In this document: piece after piece, positions 1-7,370 of the stretch | Layout: each line of letters starts with the position of its first letter | Numbering within the stretch: position 1 is the first letter of the stretch | Assembly: GCA_051745265.1 (NCBI GenBank) | Contig: JBNJDW010000021.1 | Location: forward strand, 1-15,447 | DNA: 15,447 nucleotides | Direction: 5' to 3' | Source of the DNA: JBNJDW01 sp051745265 | Lineage (GTDB): Bacteria > Pseudomonadota > Alphaproteobacteria > Micavibrionales > CSBR16-224 | Position numbers and translations under genes: made by a program | The notes under the pieces: generated by a model | Databases searched by the model: none | Told to the model about the DNA's origin: nothing | The model's input: the letters and a program-made list of their open reading frames with translations, nothing else

Positions 1-1
1 G

Positions 2-438
2 TTTAAACTCTTCTGTGTATTTTATACGTCCTGTCATTTCTTTAACTCCTTGCTTTTCTTTTACCTCACAAGGCGTCTAGAAATCTAGGGGCTATTCAGG
101 CGGACTATTCCGTTACAGTTGTCGGCAAAAGTTCTGCACAAGGGCAATATGGGCGCCTTCGTAGCCCTGTCATTGAATTCAGTTTGGCAGATGGCACAAT
201 TGTGAAGGATATCGTTGATTTCCCCTATAGCTATGCATTTCCTTACAAAGCAGGCGAGAAAATAGATGCGGTGTGCATAGGGCAGCAGGATGTGTTGCGT
301 TCTATAAATTTAGAACGACATGCGATAAATCGGATAAACCGCTGTGTCATTTTGAATATGAATTTGCCCGTTCTGGTTCTTTTTTGTTTTCTGATAGGGG
401 CTGGCGCGTTTTTGCGTGTCGATAAGAGAATTCTGTAG
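2..438 (+). pseudogene. DUF3592-like membrane protein, 5'-truncated and frameshifted
   Basis: The frame open from 46 to 438 encodes a DUF3592-type pattern: a segment reading RSPVIEFSLADGTIV, then YKAGEKIDAVCIG, then a C-terminal hydrophobic helix (about 358-420) ending FLRVDKRIL. This frame has no ATG, GTG or TTG before a TTG at 184, which lies inside the conserved domain. A second frame, open from the window edge (2-85), encodes a hydrophobic stretch ending FFYLTRRLEI, which looks like the missing N-terminal helix. The frames meet at a TCTAG-AAA-TCTAG near-duplication (76-88). Removing 8 bp there gives one continuous reading, TRRLGAIQADYSV. I infer a recently inactivated gene whose start lies outside the window. 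The family assignment rests on pattern memory. DUF3592 proteins have two membrane helices around a small beta domain and no known reaction. Confidence 0.5.
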
Positions 439-615
439 AATAACAGAAAATGATCTCTGAAATTTGCCCAAAACTCTGGATATCGTTTTTAAGTTAGGGC
501 CTTACTCTGTCGTTATCCAATGCCGGTTTTATACAGAGGCGGCGTGTAAGCTTTTCAAAGTGATAAAACCTATCTATGCTGAGAATGGTCTGGTTCTGAT
601 ATTTTAGGTTTTTTG

Positions 616-1143
616 ATGGTCGCATATATTAAAGCTTTGTTTTGGGCGGCGCTGTTGGCCTTTCCTGTTGCCTTGTTTAGCGGGATATGCGCCGGTGCTT
701 TATCGGCGCTGAATTTTGCGATTGCTGGCTTTCTTGGTGGATTATCTAAATATCCTATCTCGCAGGCCATTGAAGGTTTTATCGGCTCACTTATCCTTGC
801 CTCAGCTCCTGTATTTGTAGTTACTTTCATAGTAACTTTTATGCCTAATTTGATCGGGATTTTTATCATTTTTCTGTCCAATTATTGGAAGAAAGGATGG
901 ATAGATCATGCTTCCAAATGGGCGCTGTACTTTTACGGGGGCGTGTACGGTATAATTATACACCTGATCGCGGCTTCACAACTGATTTTACGTCCAGGTC
1001 ATGGCCTGCAGGATTCTTTCTCTCAGATGTCGTTTTTTTCCTTCCTATGGCCCGCGGCGATATTGTCCGGTATCATTGTTTTCAAATGCATCCGGTTTTT
1101 GTTTGTTTATAAAGGCCCGGAAAACAAGAAATCATGCACCTGA
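616..1143 (+). CDS. Polytopic membrane protein of unknown function
   Basis: A 175-residue, strongly hydrophobic protein. Likely membrane segments are near residues 6-24, 28-44, 55-88 (probably two helices), 104-124 and 138-160, with a short basic tail. I do not recognise a family. An in-frame TTG lies one codon upstream, but the ATG at 616 is the more natural start. The only ribosome-binding candidate is a weak AGG about 8 nt upstream. The last 37 bases overlap the 3' end of the convergent TM-Nudix gene, so the two messages would be antisense to each other there. That the protein is real is supported by its open length and coherent helix pattern. It could also be a fast-evolving lineage-specific protein. 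No partner is evident: the gene upstream is broken. Confidence 0.6.
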   Translation: MVAYIKALFWAALLAFPVALFSGICAGALSALNFAIAGFLGGLSKYPISQAIEGFIGSLILASAPVFVVTFIVTFMPNLIGIFIIFLSNYWKKGWIDHASKWALYFYGGVYGIIIHLIAASQLILRPGHGLQDSFSQMSFFSFLWPAAILSGIIVFKCIRFLFVYKGPENKKSCT

Positions 1144-2519
1144 TCATAAATTCGCCGCTGGTCTGGCGTTGCGTCCGGTCCAGTATATCCGGCAATAATG
1201 GTCATCCGGTGCAAAGCCATCAGGGATGATAATGAGATATTGATCTTATGCTCAATAACATAGGCGAGCACGTCGTTGAAGTTATCCAGTGTTTTCAGGG
1301 TGACAGGGATTTCCTCAAGCCGGACGATTTCATCGCCGTCCAACCGGCTCTGCCCGGCAAAATTGATTGATCCGGCCCGGGTGAGGCCGGAGAATTCAGG
1401 CTTGGCCGCGCGATCCATCCAATGGAAAAATCCGGTGATCAGCGTATTGTCATAGATTTCCTCAGCATGTGATTTCAGGCCGGTTTCTTCTGCTGTTTCG
1501 CGGGCCATACAATGGCGGACAGCATGGCGCAGGTCTTCGCCGCTGTTTTGACGGGCATCTTTAAAGTCCATTGATCCGGAGCCGCCCAGATGCACCTTGT
1601 CAGCCTCAAGCGCTTTGCCGCTGCCCTGAAACAGGCAGATGACTTTCTGGTTTTCGCTGATCAGCAGGGAGGTGGCCCCGATATGGCCGGACACCTGCCG
1701 ATAGTAATCATCGGCCAGCCGCGGGGCTTTATCCTTTTGGCTGCTTTCGACGGGGTAATATTGGGTCATATCGGTATTGACCTCAACCACGCCGCGGAGG
1801 TTTTCGCCGTAAATACGGGTTCTGAAGGCTTCCGCGGTGAGCAGGGCATCAAAATACCGTGCCTTGCGCACCGGAACAGGTGTATCGTAAATCAGGCTGG
1901 CGGCGGTGGCATCCAGACAGAGTTTTTCGCCATTGGTCGTATGTTGTTTTTTATTGGCCACGCGCATGGCCAGATAGCGGATCTGGTGGACGGAGGAGAT
2001 ATAGTTTTCAATTTGCGCCCGCACTTCGTAACCAATGAATTTTGCCGTTATCAGATGATCGTTTAGAAAATCACTGCACAGGCCGGTTTCGGGATGAACA
2101 TTTTGTCCTTTAAAGGGATTATACATGTTCAGATTTTCTTCAGATGGCGGAGCTTTGACCGCGGCAAAGGGCATGGTAACATCGCCATGAGTGAAATAGG
2201 TGACAGGCTTTGCCGACAGGCGCAGGCCCTGCTGATGCGGGCGGTATTCTTTGGGCAGGATTGAAAATTCATTGCCCAGCTGCAGCCAGATAATAATGCC
2301 TTCAACAATCAGGGCGATGATGTCATAGGGGCTGTCCATATCCAGAATGGAATAATTAATCAAAAGCAGCGCCAAGATGGTGACGACGACTTCGCGGCGA
2401 TAGACTTTATCCCAGCGGAACAACACAACAAACAACTGATAGCGGCCCAGAATATTACGGATAAAATCCCGTATCCGGGGCCAGAGGGCGGTGGTCTGTT
2501 GCGTGGTTGAATCTGCCAT
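1107..2519 (-). CDS. Two-TM protein with C-terminal degenerate Nudix domain
   Basis: A 470-residue protein. Residues 43-58 and 66-82 form a hydrophobic helical pair that should place the N-terminus in the inner membrane. Residues 90-275 are a soluble region I cannot assign. Residues 280-405 read as a Nudix fold: strand GATSLLI, a GSGSMDF turn (313-319), then RETAEETGL (340-348), which fits the REUXEEXGU core of the Nudix box. The first half of the box is degenerate: the upstream Glu position is His332 and the leading Gly is displaced, so hydrolysis of a nucleoside-diphosphate derivative is uncertain and ligand sensing is possible. The order 2TM-Nudix recalls the CBASS effector Cap16 and the SMODS-associated NUDIX domain, but this protein is long and no nucleotidyltransferase lies nearby. 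The ATG at 2519 is preceded by a modest GGAA. It is divergent from the MFS gene. Confidence 0.7.
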   Translation of the reverse strand: MADSTTQQTTALWPRIRDFIRNILGRYQLFVVLFRWDKVYRREVVVTILALLLINYSILDMDSPYDIIALIVEGIIIWLQLGNEFSILPKEYRPHQQGLRLSAKPVTYFTHGDVTMPFAAVKAPPSEENLNMYNPFKGQNVHPETGLCSDFLNDHLITAKFIGYEVRAQIENYISSVHQIRYLAMRVANKKQHTTNGEKLCLDATAASLIYDTPVPVRKARYFDALLTAEAFRTRIYGENLRGVVEVNTDMTQYYPVESSQKDKAPRLADDYYRQVSGHIGATSLLISENQKVICLFQGSGKALEADKVHLGGSGSMDFKDARQNSGEDLRHAVRHCMARETAEETGLKSHAEEIYDNTLITGFFHWMDRAAKPEFSGLTRAGSINFAGQSRLDGDEIVRLEEIPVTLKTLDNFNDVLAYVIEHKINISLSSLMALHRMTIIAGYTGPDATPDQRRIYDQVHDFLFSGPL

Positions 2520-2635
2520 TTGAATTATTCCGGATGTTCTCCCGCGTTTAGTATAAGCCGCATCTGTTAACTCTGTATTAAAAGCCTTTAGAATTCCCCG
2601 GTAGCGTCCGGCCCGATAATCTGCTAGATAAAATC

Positions 2636-3928
2636 ATGCCCCATTCGCAATTTGACATTTTAAAAGCCCGGCGGTTTCTGCCCTTGTTCCTGACCCAGTT
2701 TCTGGGGGCTTTTAATGATAATGTTTACAAGAATGCATTGGTCATCCTGATCACCTATGTCGCGGCGGATCAGGCCGATATGGATGCCCGGTTGTTGGTC
2801 ACCGCCGCGGCGGGGATTTTTATTTTGCCGTTCTTTTTGTTTTCGGCCATTGCCGGGCAACTGGCGGACAAGTATGAAAAATCGCGGATGATCCGTTCTG
2901 TCAAACTCTGTGAAATTGTCCTGATGCTGGCCGCGGCGCTGGGCTTTTATTTGCAGGATGTCTATCTGCTGCTGACGGTTTTGTTTCTGATGGGCACGCA
3001 ATCCAGCTTTTTTGGGCCGCTGAAATACAGCATCCTGCCCGATCACCTGCATGAAGAGGAACTGATCGGCGGCAATGGCCTGGTTGAGGCCGGAACCTTT
3101 CTGGCCATTTTGCTGGGCACGATTCTGGGCGGCGTTCTGGTGTTAAAAAGCGGCGGTATTGCCATTGTCTCCTCCATCGTTATTCTGATCGCGGTGATCG
3201 GCTGGCTGTGCAGCCGGGCCATTCCGCCAACATTGCCGGCAGCGCCGGATTTGAAAATCAGCTATAATTTTATCGCCCAGGCCTGGCATATTATCAGCGA
3301 GACCCGGCGTAACCGTCAGGTGTTTAAGGCCGTTGTCGGTATTTCATGGTTCTGGCTGGTCGGCTTTGTCTTTCTGGCCCAGTTTCCGATTTTCGGCAAA
3401 GATATTATCGGCGCCAATGAAGATGTCGTGACTTTGTTTCTGACCATTTTTTCGATTGGTATCGCCCTGGGCTCTCTGGTTTGTAACCGCCTGTTGAAGG
3501 GGGAGATCAAAGCCACGCTGGCCGGGACCGGGGCGCTGGGTATGGCCGTGTTTACCTCGCTTTTGTATCTGGTCGCGCCCGCACCGTTGGCCCCGGCGCT
3601 GGCCGAGGATGCGGCCTATATCACCCTGCTTGAATTTTTAAGCCAGCCGCAAAGCTGGGCCATTCTGGGCGCGATGCTGGGCATATCGATATCCGGCGGT
3701 GTTTATGTTGTGCCGCTTTATGCGGTGATGCAGACCCGCTGCCTGCCGGGATTTCGCGCCCGGACCATTGCGGCCAATAATATTCTCAATGCTGTTTTTA
3801 TGGTGGCGGGCGCCCTGATTACCATGGCGATGCTGGCGCTTGATCTGTTGATTACCGAAATTTTCTTGACCCTCGGCCTTGCCAATTTTCTGGTCAGTTT
3901 TTTACTGTGGTATCGGGGGCGGCCATGA
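2636..3928 (+). CDS. MFS transporter, LplT-like
   Basis: A 430-residue protein with about twelve membrane helices. The N-terminal signature LTQFLGAFNDNVYKNALVIL (residues 18-37) is characteristic of the LplT-like major facilitator branch, whose E. coli member flips lysophospholipids across the inner membrane for re-acylation. The loop between helices 2 and 3 carries the MFS-type GQLADKYEKSRMIR motif (about 77-90). In many bacteria this transporter is fused to or beside an Aas-type acyltransferase/acyl-ACP synthetase. None is present here, so lysophospholipid transport is an inference and another amphipathic substrate is possible. The start at 2636 lacks a clear Shine-Dalgarno sequence. The stop overlaps the next gene's ATG (ATGA), suggesting translational coupling. 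It is probably the first gene of a three-gene operon. Confidence 0.88.
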   Translation: MPHSQFDILKARRFLPLFLTQFLGAFNDNVYKNALVILITYVAADQADMDARLLVTAAAGIFILPFFLFSAIAGQLADKYEKSRMIRSVKLCEIVLMLAAALGFYLQDVYLLLTVLFLMGTQSSFFGPLKYSILPDHLHEEELIGGNGLVEAGTFLAILLGTILGGVLVLKSGGIAIVSSIVILIAVIGWLCSRAIPPTLPAAPDLKISYNFIAQAWHIISETRRNRQVFKAVVGISWFWLVGFVFLAQFPIFGKDIIGANEDVVTLFLTIFSIGIALGSLVCNRLLKGEIKATLAGTGALGMAVFTSLLYLVAPAPLAPALAEDAAYITLLEFLSQPQSWAILGAMLGISISGGVYVVPLYAVMQTRCLPGFRARTIAANNILNAVFMVAGALITMAMLALDLLITEIFLTLGLANFLVSFLLWYRGRP

Positions 3929-4767
3929 CGTCAAAGACGCTTTGCGATGCGGCGCTTGATGTTTTAACAACGCCAGAGCCTGAAGACAAAGCCCATAAAA
4001 CGCGGGCGCTGGCCAGCCAATGGCGTGAAGGGCGTATCTATGAAATTGGCACTGTAGTCTTGCCCGATCGTCCGGCACGCCCGTTAAAACCGGAGCTGCG
4101 GCCGGCGACCAAAATGCCAAAGCGGCGCAAGGCGGGATCAAAGGCCGGTAAGGTTGCCTTGCTCCACGCGCTGGCCCATATTGAACTGAACGCCATTGAT
4201 CTGGCCTGGGATATTATTGGCCGCTATGCTGCTTATGCGGAGGATAACGAAGCGCCGGGCTTTTCGCTGCCGCGTCTGTTTTACGACCAGTGGGTCAAAG
4301 TCGCCGATGATGAAGCCAAACATTTTTTACTTTTGCAGGCCCGTCTGAAGGATTTGGAGGCCGCATACGGGGATTTGCCCGCGCATGACGGGTTGTGGGA
4401 ATCGGCGCTGGTCACGGCTGATGATTTTGCCGCCAGACTGGCCATTGTGCCCATGGTTCTGGAAGCCCGCGGCCTTGATGTTACCCCGGCGATGATTGCC
4501 ACCATGCAGCAGCAGGATGACCGGAAGACGGCTGAAATACTGCAAATTATCCATGATGATGAAATCACTCATGTCGAGGCCGGTACAATATGGTTTAAAT
4601 CCTGGTGTGATTGGCATGGGTATCCCGATCGCGTATACTGGCAGGATCTGGTCCGGACCTATTTCAAAGGGGCGTTAAAACCGCCATTCAATGATCCCAG
4701 CCGGATAGAGGCGGGGCTTATCCCCGACTGGTATGAACCGCTGGCGGAGTGCTGCGCCGATGACTGA
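3925..4767 (+). CDS. DUF455 ferritin-like protein
   Basis: A 280-residue protein of the DUF455 ferritin-like family. Typical di-iron four-helix ligands are visible: AHIELNAIDLAWD (His85, Glu87), DDEAKHFLLL (Glu130, His133), VLEARGLDVTP (Glu180) and DDEITHVEAGTIWF (Glu213, His216). This implies a soluble carboxylate-bridged metal centre. The reaction is not established for the family. I chose the ATG at 3925 over an in-frame GTG at 3907 because it forms an ATGA overlap with the upstream stop, has a G-rich sequence just ahead, and starts the conserved N-terminal segment (ALDVLTTPEPEDKAHKTRAL). The 3' end overlaps the following methyltransferase start by 8 nt, again pointing to coupled translation. 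Confidence 0.88.
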   Translation: MTSKTLCDAALDVLTTPEPEDKAHKTRALASQWREGRIYEIGTVVLPDRPARPLKPELRPATKMPKRRKAGSKAGKVALLHALAHIELNAIDLAWDIIGRYAAYAEDNEAPGFSLPRLFYDQWVKVADDEAKHFLLLQARLKDLEAAYGDLPAHDGLWESALVTADDFAARLAIVPMVLEARGLDVTPAMIATMQQQDDRKTAEILQIIHDDEITHVEAGTIWFKSWCDWHGYPDRVYWQDLVRTYFKGALKPPFNDPSRIEAGLIPDWYEPLAECCADD

Positions 4768-5380
4768 AAAAAAGAAAAATTATAGCGCCGATTGGGACTG
4801 GACGGCGTTTTTTGATAATGTCGTTGATCCGCCGATGCGTATCACTCTCGAGCAGGCGCTGGCCCATCTGGGCGCCGGTAACGGGCGGCGGGCTGTCGAT
4901 CTTGGCTGCGGCACCGGTAATGACACGGTTCATATGCTGAACGCCGGCTTTAAGGTGCTGGCCATTGACCAGTCTGCCGAAGGATTAAAACGTCTGGAAA
5001 ACCGGGACAATTTGTCGCATCCCGAGAATCTTGAAACCCGTCAGGCACGGTTTCAGGATGTAGATATGTCGCCGCACTGTGATTTCATCAATGCCAGTCT
5101 GGCGCTGCCGTTTTGTCCGCCGGAGGATCTGCAGGATTTATGGCAGAAAATTTTTGATGCTTTGACGCCCGGCGGTGTTTTTGCCGGACATTTATTTGGC
5201 GTAGATGACAGCTGGAATCACAAGGTGCTGGATATGTCGTTCCTGACCCGGGCAGAGGTTGAAGAAATGATAAAACCCTTCAGCCAGACCCTGTTTTTTA
5301 AAGAAGACGAATATGATGGCCATGATGCCCATGACCGGGCAAAACACTGGCATGGCTTCAGCCTGGTATTACAAAAATAA
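4760..5380 (+). CDS. Class I SAM-dependent methyltransferase, TehB-like
   Basis: A 206-residue Rossmann-fold methyltransferase. Motif I is AVDLGCGTG (residues 45-53), with acidic ribose-binding Asp70 at the end of strand 2. LTPGGVFAGHLFG (135-147) is the usual post-motif III strand. The C-terminal HDRAKHWHGFSLVLQK resembles TehB-type enzymes, which methylate small substrates such as tellurite; the real substrate here is unknown. An upstream ATG at 4733 would add nine residues, but the ATG at 4760 fits the family's N-terminus, has GGAG 11 nt ahead and makes an ATGACTGA overlap with the DUF455 gene. It is the last gene of the apparent MFS-DUF455-methyltransferase operon and converges on the response regulator gene. 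Confidence 0.85.
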   Translation: MTEKKKNYSADWDWTAFFDNVVDPPMRITLEQALAHLGAGNGRRAVDLGCGTGNDTVHMLNAGFKVLAIDQSAEGLKRLENRDNLSHPENLETRQARFQDVDMSPHCDFINASLALPFCPPEDLQDLWQKIFDALTPGGVFAGHLFGVDDSWNHKVLDMSFLTRAEVEEMIKPFSQTLFFKEDEYDGHDAHDRAKHWHGFSLVLQK

Positions 5381-5436
5381 CTGTACGCGTACGGGTGTTT
5401 TATCTGATATCTGAGAGAGGACGCTGTGGGCTTGCT
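5381..5436. terminator. Convergent junction with GTAC palindrome (weak terminator candidate)
   Basis: The 56 bases between two convergent stops hold the perfect palindrome GTACGCGTAC (5383-5392), followed by GGGTGTTTT. The short stem plus T-rich tail could end the upstream operon, but the loop is too small for a confident intrinsic terminator. Confidence 0.25.
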
Positions 5437-6237
5437 TTATTCTGACCCACTGCCGGCCGCGAGTTTGGCATAGTCGACGGTCGGGCAGCGGCTGATATAT
5501 TCCAGCAGTTTTTCCTTGCGGGCGGGCTTGGTCATAAAGCCCTGCGCGCCGCTGTGTTTGGCTTGGAGCACATTTTTCTCAACACTGTCAGCACTGACCA
5601 TAATGACATAGGCATCTTTGTCTTCGTCAAGCAGCTGTTCCAGTATTGTAAAGCCTGTTTTGTCCGGCAAATGAATATCCAGAAGGACGATATCGGGCTG
5701 GTGTTCTTTATAGGCATCAACGGCCTCGGCACCGCTATCAAGTTCAATGATCTTGAATTGATCGGCCAGGGAAGCCGAAAAGACGCCGCGAATAAAATCA
5801 TCATCATCGATAATAAGCGCGCGCTTTTCCAAACGTTCCGCCCGCTGTTTTAACAGGTTGCCGGATGCCACGCCATCAATGGGTTCAATTGTCAGGGTGA
5901 TTTTCTTTATATCAGTTTTCTTGCCTTTGTTTTCTGTAACGCGGCCGATATTGCCCTCGGGCAGCATACGGTTTACGTCTTGCAGGAAATCTTTGGTGGT
6001 TTTTTCGGCATCCAGACGGATCAGAAGCATGACAAGGTTTTCTGTCGCGGTTATTTTACCTTCATGTTCAGAAAATTTTTCGGTTATCTGGCTGAGCAGT
6101 GCGTCCGGCATCAGATCCGGGGCGGTTTCAAAGCCATTGATGCGCAGCAGTTTCCAGCGGTCACGCTCGCTGGCTTGTTGCTCCATATGCAACCTGATCA
6201 GATTGGGGCCATCCCGGCCAAGTACGTTTATAGGCAT
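5437..6237 (-). CDS. Orphan response regulator: unknown N-terminal domain plus C-terminal receiver
   Basis: A 266-residue protein. Residues 138-252 are a complete receiver domain: acidic pocket Asp144-146 in LIIDDDDF, phospho-acceptor Asp187 in DIVLLDIHLPD, Ser215 in the VSAD motif and Lys237 in MTKPAR. All the usual phosphorylation-switch residues are present. Residues 1-135 are a soluble segment I cannot assign (core RDRWKLLRINGFETAPDLMP; later LTIEPID). There is no DNA-binding or enzymatic output domain at the C-terminus, so the output may be the N-terminal domain or a protein partner. No histidine kinase is in the window, so it is an orphan here. The receiver-last order is less common than receiver-first. 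Start ATG at 6237, with AGGAAACAG somewhat far upstream. It is divergent from the ankyrin gene. Confidence 0.85.
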   Translation of the reverse strand: MPINVLGRDGPNLIRLHMEQQASERDRWKLLRINGFETAPDLMPDALLSQITEKFSEHEGKITATENLVMLLIRLDAEKTTKDFLQDVNRMLPEGNIGRVTENKGKKTDIKKITLTIEPIDGVASGNLLKQRAERLEKRALIIDDDDFIRGVFSASLADQFKIIELDSGAEAVDAYKEHQPDIVLLDIHLPDKTGFTILEQLLDEDKDAYVIMVSADSVEKNVLQAKHSGAQGFMTKPARKEKLLEYISRCPTVDYAKLAAGSGSE

Positions 6238-6309
6238 TTTTTTATTTTTCTGTTTCCTATGGTTTTAACTCTAGTCTAACCGATAGCCCTTTAACAAAGC
6301 TTTTCTTTT

Positions 6310-6325
6310 ATATAAAATTTTATAT
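6310..6325. promoter_or_regulatory. 16-bp perfect palindrome in divergent spacer (candidate operator)
   Basis: ATATAAAATTTTATAT is a perfect inverted repeat in the AT-rich spacer between the response regulator (-) and ankyrin (+) genes. It sits just upstream of, and touching, the place where the -35 contact of the TATAAT at 6347 would fall, so a bound factor could affect one or both promoters. Given the local AT richness, chance is not excluded. Confidence 0.35.
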
Positions 6326-6346
6326 GTTTTTATCACGTCTTTGAGG

Positions 6347-6352
6347 TATAAT
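6347..6352 (+). promoter_or_regulatory. Consensus -10 element 7 nt upstream of the ankyrin start codon
   Basis: TATAAT matches the sigma70 -10 consensus exactly and ends 7 nt before the ATG at 6360, so transcription would begin at or next to the A of the start codon, giving a leaderless message. There is no good -35. The only Shine-Dalgarno candidate, GAGG at 6343-6346, is 13 nt from the ATG and lies inside the promoter. Confidence 0.45.
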
Positions 6353-6359
6353 ATTTCAT

Positions 6360-7370
6360 ATGACCAAGCGAAAACAATTTAACGATGCAGCGCAGTCCGG
6401 CGCTCTGACGGCTCTTATCACCGCGATGGATAACGGGGATCCGGCGACGGCGCGGGGCCTTATTGACAATGGCAAAATAGAAGCCGATTTTTTAGATGAC
6501 ATATTGATACGGGCGACAGAGCGGGGCTATATCGGAATCGTTCAGGCGGTGCTTGATAAAGGGGCGGATCCGAATGCTATGGATGGTGAGGCTTTGGAAA
6601 TCGCGGCCAGAAAAGGCAATGTTGTGATTGTTGACCGCCTGTTGACGGCAGGGGCGACGGCGGATTTAAATCAATCCAGTGCCCTTAGGATGGCTGTTAA
6701 AAAACGTCACCGGAATGTCGTGAAGCGTTTTCTGGAAACAGATTGCGGTTTTACCAAAGTTGGTTTCGATCTGGTCAAATCTGCGCTTCATAATTGCGAT
6801 GACAGTATGCTGGATTTGCTGATGGGGGCCGGTTTTAATCCTCTTAAACATGAAGAAGAAATTGTAAATACGGCCCGGAATAAGATGGAAGGCACGATGA
6901 TGCCGACCGTCTATTATAACCTGAAAAAATATAAATACCGCTCTGTTAAAATAGAGGTCAGCCCCAAATTTTTTGAAAATTATAAAAATCAGGAGCAGAT
7001 CAAGCGAGGGCCGTTACAAGAGCCCGTGATTGTTGTTGCCGCCCAAAGTGATCAGTTTGACCTTTATCTGGCGCACCGGCAGGCTGCCAAGGATCCTTTG
7101 CGAATAGAGGATTTGCAGGAAAAAGATAAACGCCATAATAGCATTCTGCAAATTCTGGCAACCCGGGGGCAGATCGATGTTATTCTGAATCCCCGTCTGT
7201 GGGAAAAGCAGGAAGATAATGCCTGGCAGTTTATTAAAGCCCACCTGCGTCATGAAGAATTCGACGGTAAAGAGGAAAAACTGGATGAATTCAAAACCCG
7301 GCTGTGCCTGCAAAAAGCCATGCGTCAGGACAAACCAAAGAAATATCAGTTAAAATCTAGAAGGCCTTAA
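6360..7370 (+). CDS. Ankyrin-repeat protein
   Basis: A 336-residue protein. Residues about 14-162 contain four to five ankyrin repeats. The clearest read RATERGYIGIVQAVLDKGADPNAMDG and ALEIAARKGNVVIVDRLLTAGA, followed by more diverged copies (ALRMAVKKRHRNVVKRFLE; SALHNCDDSMLDLLMGAGFNP). Ankyrin repeats bind protein partners; no catalytic domain is visible. Residues 165-336 are charged and lysine-rich, with no family I recognise. There is no signal peptide or membrane segment, so a cytoplasmic adaptor is likely, although ankyrin proteins can also be secreted effectors. The consensus -10 just ahead of the ATG suggests a leaderless transcript. The gene ends in a 14-nt overlap with the convergent O-methyltransferase gene. 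Confidence 0.82.
   Translation: MTKRKQFNDAAQSGALTALITAMDNGDPATARGLIDNGKIEADFLDDILIRATERGYIGIVQAVLDKGADPNAMDGEALEIAARKGNVVIVDRLLTAGATADLNQSSALRMAVKKRHRNVVKRFLETDCGFTKVGFDLVKSALHNCDDSMLDLLMGAGFNPLKHEEEIVNTARNKMEGTMMPTVYYNLKKYKYRSVKIEVSPKFFENYKNQEQIKRGPLQEPVIVVAAQSDQFDLYLAHRQAAKDPLRIEDLQEKDKRHNSILQILATRGQIDVILNPRLWEKQEDNAWQFIKAHLRHEEFDGKEEKLDEFKTRLCLQKAMRQDKPKKYQLKSRRP

Noticed and set aside
439..615. A short gene or RNA in the spacer after the broken DUF3592 gene
   Set aside because: All frames are short and stop-rich. A small TTCTGT/ACAGAA dyad at the stop has no T-run. Nothing supportable.
1590..2066. 158-residue plus-strand open frame
   Set aside because: Antisense to the TM-Nudix gene, with no ribosome-binding site or coherent fold pattern.
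1107..2519. A complete CBASS operon around the TM-Nudix protein
   Set aside because: Neighbouring genes are a small membrane protein and an MFS transporter. No nucleotidyltransferase or ancillary cap gene is present, so only the architectural resemblance is reported.
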